DNA from: Paracoccus cavernae
GTDB taxonomy: Bacteria; Pseudomonadota; Alphaproteobacteria; Rhodobacterales; Rhodobacteraceae
Assembly: GCA_030410095.1 (NCBI GenBank)
Contig: JAUFRC010000003.1
Coordinates: forward strand, 186,001-250,000
Direction: 5' to 3'
Length of the DNA stretch: 64,000 nt
The position numbers were made by a program, and so were the translations under genes. Shown piece after piece: positions 19,921 to 32,005 of the stretch (position 1 is its first letter; every line of letters begins with the position of its first letter). A model generated the notes under the pieces. That model had not been told where the DNA came from. It did no database searches and saw nothing but the letters and a program-made list of their open reading frames with translations.

Positions 19921-19990
19921 TTTTCCCAGCCTTTTCAAACCCCGCGCAGTATAGGGCGCGGGCGGGCAAGGACCACCGGCGCGGCCCCGC

Positions 19991-20889
19991 TCAGGCCGTG
20001 GCCGCGGCCAGCATTGCCGCGCGGGCCGCTCGAAGGCGCCGGCGCGGTTGGCCAAAGCCGAAATCGTCAGGCTTGGCGGATGGAGGCAGTAGCGCGGCAG
20101 CGCCGCCTGCAATGCGCCGAGCACGCGCGGCTGGCTGCCGATCGAGCCTCCGAGAACCAGATTTTGCGGTGCGAGAACCGCGATCACCGCCTGGATCGCC
20201 TGCGCCAAAAGCTCTGCCTGCACCTCCAGGGCTGCGCCGAAAGCGGGGTCGCTACCGGCAAAAAGCGCCGCGAGATCATCCGCGCCGGTCCCGCCATGCG
20301 CGCGGTAGGCATCGCGCCAACCCGCGCCGCCGAGCCTGCTTTCCAGCGCGCCCGAGGCCCGCAATGCGGGATCGGCGGCATCCGCGCCAAGCGGCAGAAA
20401 GGCGATCTCGCCCGCGCCGCCGCGCCAGCCGCGCAGGAGCCTGCCGCCGTGGACAACCCCCATGCCGATGCCGGTGCCGATGGCGACGAAAGCCATGGGA
20501 TCGCCGCCCGCGCCCAGCCATGACTCGCCCAAAGCGGCGGCATTGACGTCGTTTTCGAGCGCAACCGGCGCATCGAGCCTTGTGCGCAGCAGCGGCAGGA
20601 AATGGGTGCCCGCCATTTCGGCGATATTGGGAATGGCCGAAAGCGCGCCGTTTTCGGGATCGACCGAGGCCGGAAGGCCGACGCCGATCGCGACCCGAGC
20701 CGCATCCGCCCCGATTTCGGCGCAAAGCGTGTCGCGCATCAGCGCGATCTGGTCGGCCAGCGCGGCACCGCCCTGCGGCACGGTCGCCTCGCGGCTTTCG
20801 GCGAGAATGCGGCCGTCTGCATCGCATAAAAGCCCGTGGACCTTGGTTCCGCCGACATCGACGCCAAGGAAACTCTGGTGCTCCGTCAT
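19991..20889 (-). CDS. ROK-family sugar kinase
   Basis: About 299 residues after one frameshift close to the C-terminus (near 20030). The N-terminus carries the phosphate-1 ATP loop GVDVGGTKVHG, the middle has the catalytic ENDVNAAALGE, and AIGTGIGMG and LVLGGSIG form the second phosphate and adenosine segments. The zinc-binding GHxxxxxxGxxCxCGxxGC motif of glucokinase/NagK-like members is absent. It starts 4 bp after the stop of the ABC ATPase gene. In this operon it would phosphorylate the sugar released from the imported compound. Confidence 0.83.
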
Positions 20890-20893
20890 CCTC

Positions 20894-21930
<1,037 letters not shown>

Positions 21931-21931
<1 letters not shown>

Positions 21932-23436
21932 CAGCGGGTCTCCAGAAGGGCGTTGAAGGCGGCGTCCAAAGCGGCGGATGCGCGGGCCTCGTGGTCTTGG
22001 CGGGCGCGCGCGCGGGTGTGAAGCGCGGCGAGCGTGTCGGAATAGGCGGCCAGTGCCTCGGCCATGGCGGCGGGGGCGGGGCCGCCGAAACGGTCGCGGA
22101 CCGCGACGAAATGTTCGGGGCTGACGATTTCGGCGAAAGCGGCGGGATCAAGCGCGCTTTCACGGCCGGTATGGCGCGTAAACGCGGCGCGGAAGGGGGC
22201 AAAACCGCCCTCGGTCAGGCTGGTTTTGGCCGCGACAACCGCGCGGGCGGTATCGGCGGCGATCTCGTGGGCTTGGCGGAAGGACAGGTCCTCGCGGCGC
22301 ACGAGACTGTCGGCAAGCTCGGTGATCGTGATGCAGGAGCGGTCGATGTTGGCGCGCACGCGTGCGTCATCGACCTCGACCTGAGTGATCAGCGCGGCCA
22401 GAAGCGGCAGGACGCGACCGGCAGTCGCGAAGGCCTGATAGCCGGCTTCGTGCGATTCCCCCTCGCTGTCGTTCATATCGGTGAAGGGGGTGTTGTGGAC
22501 GATGTCGAGCATCACCCGCGCGCGCCCGACGGTCTGCGAGGAGAGGTGGCGCAGATGCTCGATCGGGACCGGATTGCGCTTTTGCGGCATGATCGAGGAA
22601 ATCTGGACCAGCGCATTCGGAACGTGAAGCTGGCCGACCTCGAAAGCGGTCCAGAACTGGAAATCCTGCACCAAACGCCCGAGATGGAGGAACATCAGCT
22701 CCAGCGCGGAATAGGTCGCGGTGATGTAATCGACGGCCGCGATGCAGGAATAGCTGTTCCTTTGCGGCGCGGCGAAACCCAGAAGCCCGGCCACGCGGGC
22801 ACGGTCGATCGGGAAGCCCGAGGTGGTGATCGCGGCCGCCCCCATCGAGGACAGATCGACCACGGCGCGCGCCGCCTCGAGCCGTTCGATGTCGCGGGTC
22901 AGGATCTCGATCGCGGCGGAAAGATAATGGCCGAAGGTCGTGGGCTGGGCGGGCTGGCCGTGGGTATAGGCCACGATCAGGGTCGCACGATCCGCGTCGG
23001 CTTTGGCGATCATCGCCGCCAAAAGCGCGGTCGCATCCGCCAAAAGCGCGTCGATGCGCGGCTTCAGCGCCAGTTTGAACAGGCTGTGGTCGATGTCGTT
23101 GCGCGACCGCGCGGTATGGAGCCTGCCGCCGAGATCGGGGCCGAGCCGCGCCTTCAGCTCGGTCTCGGTGAGGAAAAAGTAATCCTCGACCGCGCCGGTA
23201 TAGGTCAGCGTCGCGGGATCAACCTCGGCCTCGATGGCTTTCAGTGCGCCCGCAATGGCCGAGGCCGCGTCGCGGGGCAGGATGCCGGTCTCGGCCAGCA
23301 TCACCAGATGGGCGCGGTCGATCTTGCGGAAGCCCGCGACATGATGGGTTTTCGCGCCGTCGAAAAGCGGGCGCAAAACGGTGTCTTTATAGATCGGATC
23401 GGGGAAAACAGAATTATCTTCGCGAAGGGTCATCAT
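21931..23436 (-). CDS. Argininosuccinate-lyase-family C-N lyase (possibly EDDS-lyase-like)
   Basis: 501 residues, intact. Aspartase/fumarase superfamily: the signature loop is SSIMPQKRNP with the catalytic serine, and HTARSRND is the argininosuccinate lyase type of conserved region. At 501 residues it is longer than usual ArgH (about 460) and close to ethylenediamine-disuccinate lyases. Such enzymes remove fumarate from N-substituted aspartates. Its position between the permease and ATPase genes of a sugar-type importer, with overlaps at both ends, argues against a role in arginine synthesis and for breakdown of an imported N-succinyl or aspartyl conjugate. Confidence 0.82.
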
Positions 23437-24279
23437 TCAGCCTTTCAGCCCCGCCAGCATCACGCCGCGCACGATATAGCGTTGAAGAAGAAGGAAAATC
23501 AGCAAGGTCGGGATCGTGGCCAGCGCCGCGCCGGTCATGATCATCTCCCATTGGATCGACTGTTCGACCGCGAAAGAGGTCAGGCCGATCGGCAGGGTGT
23601 AAAGCTCGGGGCTGGTCGTGACGATCAGCGGCCAGAAAAACGCGGTCCAGTTGCCGAGGAAGGTGAAGATCGCCAGCGCCGACAAAGCGGGCGTGACCAG
23701 CGGCATGGCGATTTTCCACCAGATGGTGAATTCGTTCATCCCGTCGATCCGCGCGGCCTCGAGGAAATCGTTCGGAACGCCCTCGAAGAACTGTTTCATC
23801 AGGAAGGTGCCGAAAGCGGTCATCATGCCGGGGAACATGATCCCCCAATAGCTGTCGAGCCAGCCGAGATTGGCGCTCATCAGGTACCACGGGATCACCA
23901 GCATCTCGGTCGGGATCATCAGCGTCGACAGGATCGCGATGAAGACGAATTTGCGGCCGCGGAAGTCGAATTTCGCCAAAGTATAGCCGACGAGGCTGTC
24001 GAAAAAGAGGTTCGAGAGCGTGACGACGGTCGCAACCAGCATCGAATTGCCGAACCATTGCATGAAGCGCCCGTCCGAGAGCACTTTGACATAGTTGTTC
24101 AGCGTCGGCTCGGACGGGATCAGGCGCAGGTCATAGATCTGTCCCGCGGTTTTCAGCGAGGTCGAGAACATGAACAGCAAGGGCGTGACCATGATGACGC
24201 CGCCGATGAACAGCACCGTCCAGGTGACGATCTTGCCGGGGCTCAGGCGCGCGAAAGGCAGGTTTGGGGTGGCCGACAT
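23437..24279 (-). CDS. CUT1 ABC transporter permease (MalG type)
   Basis: 280 residues with six membrane segments. The EAA loop that contacts the ATPase reads EAARIDGMNEFTIWWKIAMPL in part. The last residues LQRYIVRGVMLAGLKG are the usual MalG-type tail. Stop codon adjoins the start of the lyase gene, and the start is 3 bp after the other permease gene. Confidence 0.93.
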   Translation of the reverse strand: MSATPNLPFARLSPGKIVTWTVLFIGGVIMVTPLLFMFSTSLKTAGQIYDLRLIPSEPTLNNYVKVLSDGRFMQWFGNSMLVATVVTLSNLFFDSLVGYTLAKFDFRGRKFVFIAILSTLMIPTEMLVIPWYLMSANLGWLDSYWGIMFPGMMTAFGTFLMKQFFEGVPNDFLEAARIDGMNEFTIWWKIAMPLVTPALSALAIFTFLGNWTAFFWPLIVTTSPELYTLPIGLTSFAVEQSIQWEMIMTGAALATIPTLLIFLLLQRYIVRGVMLAGLKG

Positions 24280-24282
24280 CGC

Positions 24283-25239
24283 TCAGCGCTCCTTCAGGAT
24301 CCAGAGTTGCACGAGCGAGATCACGAGCAGGATGGTGAACAAGACCACCGTCTGCGCCGAGGCATAGCCCATCTCGTAGGAGGAAAACGCGGTTTGATAG
24401 ATCATCAGCACAAGCGGTTTCGTTGAATTGAGCGGCCCGCCGGGGTCGATCGAGCTCATGTTGTAGACCTGATCGAAAATCCGCAGGAAGCCGATCGAGG
24501 AAAAGACCACAAGGAAAACCGTCGTCGGTTTCAGCAAGGGCAGGGTGATCTTGCGCAGGATCTGCCAGTCGTTGAGCCCGTCGATCTTGGCGGCCTCGTA
24601 ATAGGTCGCGGGAATGGCGCGCAGGCCGGCCATGAAGATGATGATCTGAAAGCCCAGCCCCGCCCAGATCGCGGTGAAGGTGATCGAGGGTAGCGCCAGC
24701 TCGACGGAGCTCAGGAACGGGATCGGGCTGACCCCGATTTTGCCGAGTGCATTGTTGATGATCCCCGTCGGCGCGGGCTGGTAGAACCAGCGCCAGACCC
24801 AGGCCATAGCCGAAGCCGTGGTGATGAAGGGCAGGAAATACAGCGCGCGCAGGAACGTATGGCCAAAGCGGATGCGGTCGAGGAAATAGGCGATCACGAA
24901 GGCCAAGGCCAACGAGACCGGCGTTCCGATGATCAGATAGGTGAAAGTATTGCGGAAGACCTGCCAGAAGGCGGGATCCGCGAACAGGCGGCGGTAATTG
25001 TCGAGCCCGATGAATTCGGGATCCGACAGCAGGTCCCAATTCGTCAGCGACAGCCGGAAGGCGTCGAGCGTCGGGTAAAAGCGGATGACGCTATAGAACA
25101 GCACGGGCAGGGCGAGAAAGCCCCAGATCCACAGCAGCCGTTTGGTGCGCATCTTGAGGCCGCGTCGCGGGGCGGGCGGGGCATGTCCGCTTGTGTCGGG
25201 GGCGCTTGCGGCGGGGAGAAAGCCTCGCTCATCCTGCAT
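24283..25239 (-). CDS. CUT1 ABC transporter permease (MalF/UgpA type)
   Basis: 318 residues. A proline-rich cytoplasmic tail of ~30 residues is followed by six membrane segments. The EAA loop is YYEAAKIDGLNDWQILRKI. It forms the heterodimeric channel with the MalG-type permease downstream. A 67 bp gap with a strong hairpin separates it from the solute-binding gene. Confidence 0.92.
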   Translation of the reverse strand: MQDERGFLPAASAPDTSGHAPPAPRRGLKMRTKRLLWIWGFLALPVLFYSVIRFYPTLDAFRLSLTNWDLLSDPEFIGLDNYRRLFADPAFWQVFRNTFTYLIIGTPVSLALAFVIAYFLDRIRFGHTFLRALYFLPFITTASAMAWVWRWFYQPAPTGIINNALGKIGVSPIPFLSSVELALPSITFTAIWAGLGFQIIIFMAGLRAIPATYYEAAKIDGLNDWQILRKITLPLLKPTTVFLVVFSSIGFLRIFDQVYNMSSIDPGGPLNSTKPLVLMIYQTAFSSYEMGYASAQTVVLFTILLVISLVQLWILKER

Positions 25240-25274
25240 TCCTTTGCTTGGCTTCGGCCCGTTCGGCCCAGGCG

Positions 25275-25298
25275 AAAGGGGCCGCGAACGGCCCCTTC
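25275..25298 (-). terminator. Intercistronic hairpin after the solute-binding protein gene
   Basis: On the reverse strand a perfect 9-bp stem AAGGGGCCG/CGGCCCCTT closes a TTCG tetraloop, 9 bp after the stop of the binding-protein gene. Such hairpins partially stop transcription or protect the upstream mRNA, so that more binding protein than permease is made. Confidence 0.65.
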
Positions 25299-25306
25299 TG
25301 CGGAGA

Positions 25307-26550
25307 TTACTGGGCGAATTTGTCCAGAAGGGCCTGTTCGGCGGTCGCTGCCTCGGCGACGGAATCGGCGGGGCTTTGGCCCTGCAGCAGCACGCGGTTC
25401 ACCATATCCGTGGTGATCTGGCGCTGCGCGTTTTCCTCCACGAAGCGGGTGGTATGGGCATAGTCGAGGCCCTTGAGGAAAGGCGCGGTGACCGGATTGG
25501 CAAGGTTCGCCTCGGTCAGCGCGGCGGCGCGGCGGGCGGGCAGCTCGCCAACCTCTTCCAGCCACAGCGTCATCGCCTCTTCCGAAGAGATATAGGCGAG
25601 GAATTTCTGCGCCGCTTCAAGCTCTTCGCCCGACGCGCCCGAACCGATCGCATTGGCGAAATAGGAGGCATAGTTCGACTGGACGCCATCGGCGCTTGCC
25701 GGAAGCTCGGCCACGCCCCATTCGAAATCGGTGATCTCGCGGAAGGCGCCAAGGCGGAAGGTGCCGTCGATGGTCATGCCCGCGCGACCCGCACGGAAAG
25801 CGGCCTGACCTTCGTCCATAAAGCCCGAAAGCCCGACTTTCTCGGAGGTCTGGAGGCCGGTGTAGAAGGCCAAAGCCTTTTCGCCCGCCGCATCGTTATA
25901 GGCGACCTTGCTGCCGTCGTCGGAATAGGGCGCGCCGCCGAACTGCCGCACAAGGATCTCGCGCCACCAATGGTGGTCCTGACCGGCCATATCAAGCGTG
26001 ATGCCCTCGACCTCGAAATTGCCCGCCGCATCGGTCTTGGCGATTTTCTTGGCGGCCTCGACCATCTCGTCCAGCGTCTTCGGCGGCTCGGCGATGCCGG
26101 CTTCCTCGAAGAGCTTCTTGTTGTAGAACAAGGCCAGCGAGCGCACGGCGGTCGGCAGGCCGTAGTAATCCTCGCCGCGCTTCATCGCCGATACGATCGG
26201 GAAGAATTCCGCTTCGATCTTGTCATGGGGAAAACACCCGCGTCCAGCGGCTGGATGACCTTGCCCTTCACGAACTGGTCGGTCCAGCCGTAGAACAGCT
26301 GCATGACGTCCGGACCCTTTTTCGCCATGGTCGCAGCCACGACGCGGGTCTGGTAATCGGCATAGGGGAAGGTCACCTGTTTGACGGTGATATCGGGGTT
26401 TGCCGCCTCGAAATTCGCGATCAGCTTGTCCATCGCATTGACGCGGGTTTCAAAGACATATTGCCAATATTCGATCTCGACCGCATTCGCGCCGGTGGCT
26501 GCGAACAAGGATGCGCCTGCCATCAGGCCCGCGAGGATGGTGCGTTTCAT
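25307..26550 (-). CDS. ABC transporter solute-binding protein, family 1 (sugar type)
   Basis: About 414 residues after one frameshift near 26228. A signal peptide is evident (MKRTILAGLMAGASLFAATG, cleavage after ANA). The mature part is a periplasmic bilobal protein of the MalE/UgpB type, with the typical hinge region phrases ALFYNKKLFEEAGI and AGRAGMTIDGTF. First gene of the seven-gene operon running to 18882. The ligand cannot be deduced; neighbouring lyase, kinase and deacetylase suggest a modified amino sugar or sugar-amino acid conjugate. Confidence 0.9.
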
Positions 26551-26646
26551 TTCTGGTAACCCCTGAATCCGGGCTTGCGGCCCGCTTTTTCCCGTTTTTC
26601 CCGAGGGCCAAGGCAGCTTGTGCGGCTTGCTCCTCCACGCGTCAGG

Positions 26647-26657
26647 ATTGTGACAAT
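26647..26657. promoter_or_regulatory. Small inverted repeat in the ROK/ABC divergent promoter region
   Basis: ATTGT-G-ACAAT, a perfect 5-bp inverted repeat, lies in an AT-rich patch (about 26640-26700) within otherwise GC-rich DNA between the solute-binding and ROK repressor genes. The nearby stretch at 26670-26696 also has AAGT/ACTT and CAATA/TATTG symmetry. These are candidate operators for the ROK repressor. Confidence 0.35.
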
Positions 26658-26805
26658 GGCGCGTGCTGTCAATAAGTAAATTAACTTGCAGTATTGCGCA
26701 CGGGCTGGAACACTCCGCAAAGACCGCCCGGAACTGGTCGCAGGGCATGGCTTGTGCAATGTCTAAGGACTTGCCCGCAAAAGAATGAAAGCGCAGGAGA
26801 ATTAG

Positions 26806-28013
26806 GTGGCCGTGAAAGACGAGATCGGACGCGGGCGCGGCGGGATCGGGAAGAATCCGGCGCGCTCGCGCGACCATAACCGCCGTGTCGTGCTGGACCT
26901 TCTGCGCCAGAACGGCCCTCAGGGCCGCAAGGAGCTGGCCGAGGCCACGCAGCTTTCGAGTCCTGCCGTCGCCAATATTCTCGACGAGCTGCTGGCGGAG
27001 GGGCTGATTCTCGATCTCGGGCGCCGCCGTGCGGGTCGCGGCCAGCCACCGCTCCATTTCGCGCTGAACCCCGAGGGCGCACATACATTCGGCTTCGAGA
27101 TCGGGGTGAACGGCATCGTTACCGTCGTGCTCGATCTTCTGGGCAATCCGGTCACGCAGCGGCGCAGCGATCCCGAGAGTCTTGCGCCCGAAGATTGCCT
27201 GCGGCTTTTGCAAAGCGAGATCGCCGCGCTGCGGGCGGATGCGGCGGGCCAGCTTTTGGGGATCGGCGTCGTGCTGCCCGGCCCCTTTTCGACCGATGCG
27301 CAGCGTGCCGCCGATCCGACCACGCTGCAGGGTTGGGAGGATGTGAGCGCGCAAAGCTTGTCCGAGGCGCTCGGCCATCCGGTCTGGATGGAAAACGACG
27401 CCAACGCGGCCGCCTTGTCCGAGGCGCTTTCGGCGCGGCGGCGCAGCTTCACCATGCGGCGGTGATCTATTTCGGCGAGGGCGTCGGTCTGGGCGTGCTC
27501 AACGAGGGCCGCCTGTTGCGCGGCGCCCGCGGCAATGCCGGCGAGATCGGCCATATTGTCACCGTGCCGAACGGACGGCCCTGTCCCTGCGGCCAACGCG
27601 GCTGTTTCGAGCGCTATGTTTCCCGCCACGCTTTGGCCGAAGCTCTGGGCATGACCCTGCGGCCGGGCGCGATCGGGCGGCTCTGGCAGGAGCAGGACCC
27701 GCGTCTTCTGGGCTGGATCGCCGAGGCGGGGCGCCATCTCGCGCCGATGGCCGCGATGATCGAAAACATGCTCGATCCCGAAAGCATCATCATCGCGGGG
27801 CAGTTGCCCGCGCCGGTGATCGAGGCGCTGATTGCCGCGGTGCCGCTTGTCCTCGGTCGCGGCCCATCCGGCGCGGGCCTTGCCGCGGCTCTGTCTGGGC
27901 CAAAGCGGGGCCTTCACCGCAGCGTTGGGAGCGGCGGCGCTGCCGCTTTACGAGGCGCTCACCCCGCAATCCTGGGTGGCCCAACCCGATAGCGCGCGCG
28001 GGGCGAGGCATGA
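26806..28013 (+). CDS. ROK-family transcriptional repressor (NagC/XylR type)
   Basis: About 402 residues after three frameshifts (near 27450, 27890 and 28000). An N-terminal winged helix-turn-helix (RRVVLDLLRQNGPQGRKELAEAT, then SSPAVANILDEL) precedes a ROK sugar-binding domain with ENDANAAAL and the zinc motif CPCGQRGCFERYVS. GTG start at 26806 with AGGAG six bases upstream. Divergent from the ABC-importer operon and overlapping the PIG-L gene (ATGA), it most likely represses both until a sugar ligand binds. Confidence 0.86.
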
Positions 28014-30313
28014 GACCCGAAATCACAGGCCGTGCGGGGCTTGCAAGGCTGCGCGACGAATTCCTTGCCAAGGGGTTGGAGCGCGCGCTGTCGCGGCTCG
28101 GCAATGTGAACCATTTTATGAATACTGGTGCGCATCCTGATGATGAGCATAGTATTTTTCTGTCATGGCTGCGCTTCGGGCGGGGGTGAATGTCTCGATC
28201 GCCTGTTCGACGCGTGGCGAGGGCGGGCAGAATATCTCGGGGCCGGAACGCGGTGCGCGGCTCGGTCTTCTGCGCAGCACCGAGATGGAGCGCGCGGCCG
28301 CCGTGATCGATGCCGATGTGCATTGGTTGGGTTTTGGTCCCCAAGATCAGGTCTTTGACTTCGGTTTCTCGAAAAGCGGCGAGGATACGTTGGCGCGTTG
28401 GGGCGGCGCGGATGTGATGATCGGCCGCATGGTCGCGTTGTTTCGCGAAACGCGGCCCGATATCATCCTGCCGACCTTTCTGGATGTGCCGGGTCAGCAC
28501 GGCCACCACCGCGCCATGACCGCCGCGGCGCTTGCCGCATGGCGGCTGTCCGGTGATAAATCTTATCATATATCTGATGCAACATTATGGGATAGCGCGA
28601 AATTCTACCTTCCGTCGTGGTCGGGTGGCGGCGCAACCTATGATGACGAACTGTCTCCGCCTGCCGCCAGCGTGACCGAGGCCGCGCAGGGCGTCGAGCC
28701 TTGGACCGGCGCAAGCTGGACCGCGATCGGCGAGGCTTCGCGGCTCTGCCATGCCTCGCAGGATATGGGCGATCCCTTGGCCGAGCGGGCGGAAAGCTGG
28801 GCGCTCCACCGCGTCGACGGGCCCGATGAAAGCGATCTGCTGGACGGTCTTCCGCAGGGGCTTGGCGATCTGGCGGAGAACTACGGCGGGCCTGCGCGAT
28901 TGCGCGATCTCGGTGCGATTTTCGACGCCGCCCGAACTCTGCGCGGACCCGCGCTTCTGGATGCTTTGGGCGAGGCCGACCGTCTGCTCGAGGCGGCACA
29001 AGCCGCGCAAAGCAACCCTTTCCGCGCCGCCCACGGCCACCGCCTCGCGCGGCAAAAGCAGGCGCTCGATCATGCGATGCTGCTTGCGGCGGGGCTGATG
29101 CCCACGCGCATCGGCACGCGGGACGCTGTGCTGGCGGCGGGGCAGGAAACCCTGCTCGAATGCGTGCCTCGGGTAGAGGCCGAGATTTCCTATCATCTTC
29201 CCAAAGGGTTATCCGTTGCGGGGAGCGTCTGATTGCTGATCCCGAATTATCCGCAGAATCTCCATTTTGTGCGGATTACCTTGTTTTGGGTGGTGGCTCT
29301 GCCCTTTTTGCCGGAATTTCCGCTGATATCGCAGGGCGTCGCTATCAGGCCAAACTGGATATCGATGCGCCGGCGCTCAAGCCCGCGGGGGCCGAGGATC
29401 TGGCCCAAAAGGATCTGATCTTGCGGCGCGAGGCGGGGGCGGTCGGCTGGCCGGTACCTCTCGATCTGCCGCAAGGGGTGACGCTTGACCCGCCGCTCGA
29501 GGCGATCACTACGGCGCTTCCCGATCCGGCGCGCCGCGCGATTGCGGCGGGGCGGTATGATCTGGTCCCGCGCCGCGACGGGCGGGCTTTGGTCGACTGG
29601 CAAGAGGCTGGCCGGATCGAAGGGCGCGCGCTCCATCTCGCCGCGCCGAGGATCCTGCGGCTGCTCGCGCTTGATCTCGCGCTGCCCGAGACGAGGCTCG
29701 GCTATATCGCGGGTTCGGACGACAGCCTGCCTTGGCTGAAGGCCGCGGGCTTTGCGCCGGAGCGCCTCGACGCGATCACCCCGACCACCGATCTGAGGCG
29801 TTTCGACAGCCTTTTGATCGGCAGCGTGGCCTTTGGTATGGTCGAAGGTCTGGCGCGGTCGGGCCCGCAGTTGCGTGCTTTCGTTGAGGGCGGCGGCAAT
29901 CTGGTGACGCTTTACCAACGCCCAGATCAGGGCTGGAACGGCGAGACCATCCGCCCGCGCGGCTGATGGTCGGCCAGCCCTCGCTGCGTTGGCGCGTAAC
30001 GGATCCGGCGGCCGAAATCCGTATGCTCGCCCCCGATCATGCGCTGCTTGCCGGTCCAAACCGCATCGGGCCCGAGGATTGGCAGGGTTGGGACAAAGAC
30101 CGCGGGCTCTACTTCGCCTCGGAATGGGACGCGGCCTACCAGCCGCTTCTGGCGCTGTCGGATGCGGGCGAGGCACCCTTGCACGGGGCGCTTGTGACGG
30201 GCCGGTTCGGGGCAGGACGGCACAGCCATGTCGCGCTCGGCCTGCCGCATCAGATGGCGGCGCTGGTGCCTGGGGCCTATCGCCTGATGGCGAATCTGCT
30301 GCAAAAGGCCTGA
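28010..30313 (+). CDS. Long PIG-L-family N-deacetylase with C-terminal extension
   Basis: About 768 residues after three frameshifts (near 28188, 29215 and 29960). The zinc-site motif AHPDDE appears at about residue 45, and the second part HGHHRAMT about 120 residues later, both diagnostic for LmbE/PIG-L deacetylases, which remove acetyl groups from N-acetylglucosamine conjugates. Ordinary members have about 230-300 residues. Here some 450 further residues follow, with beta-rich segments and a late part (IGSVAFGMVEG...FVEGGGNLVTLYQ) resembling the glutamine-amidotransferase-like fold of ThuA or beta-galactosidase trimerisation domains. No signal peptide is seen. Coupled to the ROK repressor and divergent from the ABC operon. 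Confidence 0.83.
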
Positions 30314-30407
30314 ATCCGGCCGGTTTTTCCGGTGTTTCGCGCTTTGGCCTTGCGCAAGGGGCCAAGGGGGCATTGAAGGCAAAGGACTGTCGCGCGATCG
30401 CGGAGTC

Positions 30408-31889
30408 GTGACTTTCGAGATCATGGGGGCAGAGGTGACGCTGCAACTGGCGCAAGAAACCGGCGGTGCCGGCAAGAACGACGGCGGCCGCGCCGCTTTT
30501 GTACTCGGGGCGATGGGGGCGGTCTATCTGGCCGCCGAGGCTCTGGGCTATCACATCAATGCGGTGGTGCTGGCGATCGTCGTGATGATCGCTTTGTGTC
30601 TGCTGCGGGTGCCGGTGGCGATTGCGATGATCGTCGCGGCGCTGCTTGGCGGGCTTCATGCGGGCCTCAGCGTCCCCGAGGCGAGCGCGGCGCTCAACGA
30701 CAATCTGCTGGTCGGCGCGCAGGTCGGCATGACCTATGTCATGATCGGAGCCTTCGCCGTGGCGCTGTCGCGCTCGGGCCTGCTCGAGCTTTTGGCCGCG
30801 AAAATCTCGGCTCGGCTCGGCACCGATGCGGCGGCGACGGGGCGCGGGTGAAATGGACGCTCTTCGGCCTGTTCATCGCGGCTTCGATCATGTCGCAAAA
30901 CGCGGTGCCGGTGCATATCGCCTTCATCCCCGTGCTGATCCCGCCGCTTTTGGGGTGATGAACCGGCTGCGCCTCGACCGCCGCGTCGTCGCCTGTATCC
31001 TCGCCTGTTCGATCTCGGCGAGCTACCAGCTGCTTCCGATGGGGTTCGGAGCGATTTTCCTCAATGAAATCCTGCTGGTAAATGCCAATCAGGTCGGCAA
31101 TCCGCTTGGCCTGACCGTCACGGCAGAGATGATGCCGAAAGCGATGCTCCTGCCGGTGATGGGGATTTTGCTCGGCATGGTCGTCGCGATTTTCGTGACC
31201 TACCGCAAGCCGCGCGATTACCGCATGACCGCGCTCGCAGCCGAAAAAGCGGGCCCTGCCGTGCCGGTGATCCGCCCGCTGCAGCTGGTCGCGACCTTTG
31301 TGGCCATCGCGACCGCGATCTGGTGCCAGCTCGCCTTCGAGAACCTGCTTTTGGGCGCAATGCTCGGCTTTCTCATCCTTGCGGCGGCGGGGGTTTTCCG
31401 CTGGTCCGAGCAGGATGACGTCTTCACCAAGGGCTGCGCATGATGGCGCAAATCGCGGTCATCATCACCATAGCCTCGGGTTTCGCGGGTCTTCTGACCG
31501 CCACCGGAGAGGTTGCGCCCTTGGTCGAGGCCTCGGCCGCGCTGATCGGCGACAACCGTGCTTTGGGGGCCGCGCTCATGCTGCTTGTCGGGCTGTTCAT
31601 CACGATCGGCTTCGGCGATGCCTTTGCCTCGGTGCCGATCCTCGCGCCGATCTATGTGCCGCTTTGCCTTGCGCTCGGCTTTTCGCCTTTGGCGACGGTC
31701 GCGCTTCTGGGGGCATCGGCGGCGCTCGGGGATGCGGGTTCGCCGGCCTCGACCATTACGCTTGGCGCGACCGCGGGGCTGAATGCAGACGGCCAGCACG
31801 ACCACATCAAGGATAGCGTCATCCCGACTTTCCTTCATGCCAATATCGGCATGGTGATCTGCGCCTGGATCGCGGCAATGGTGCTGTAA
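30408..31889 (+). CDS. Na+/H+ antiporter family protein (YuiF/NhaC-like)
   Basis: About 494 residues after three frameshifts (near 30845, 30955 and 31435). Multi-span membrane protein; the C-terminal GDAGSPASTITLGATAGLNA and GQHDHIKDSVIPTFLH are characteristic of the YuiF branch of Na+/H+ antiporters, some of which may instead carry amino or dicarboxylic acids. The GTG at 30408 gives a ~45-residue N-terminal extension; homologues begin about where INAVVLAIVVMI occurs, so the exact start is uncertain. It follows the PIG-L gene by 94 bp and may belong to that unit. Confidence 0.78.
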
Positions 31890-32005
31890 AGGCCTTCGCG
31901 ATTGCGGCAAGGCGGCGGCGCGGCGGGCATGGTCCTGCCGCGCCGCTGTTCATTTCGGGGGCAGGGTGCTAGCTCGGGCCGCAGCATCACAAGCACAGGT
32001 CCGCC

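Noticed and set aside
21991..24426. An 811-codon forward frame opposite the lyase and permease genes
   Set aside because: Shadow of well-recognised reverse-strand genes; composition rich in G, R, D, H and Q without domains.
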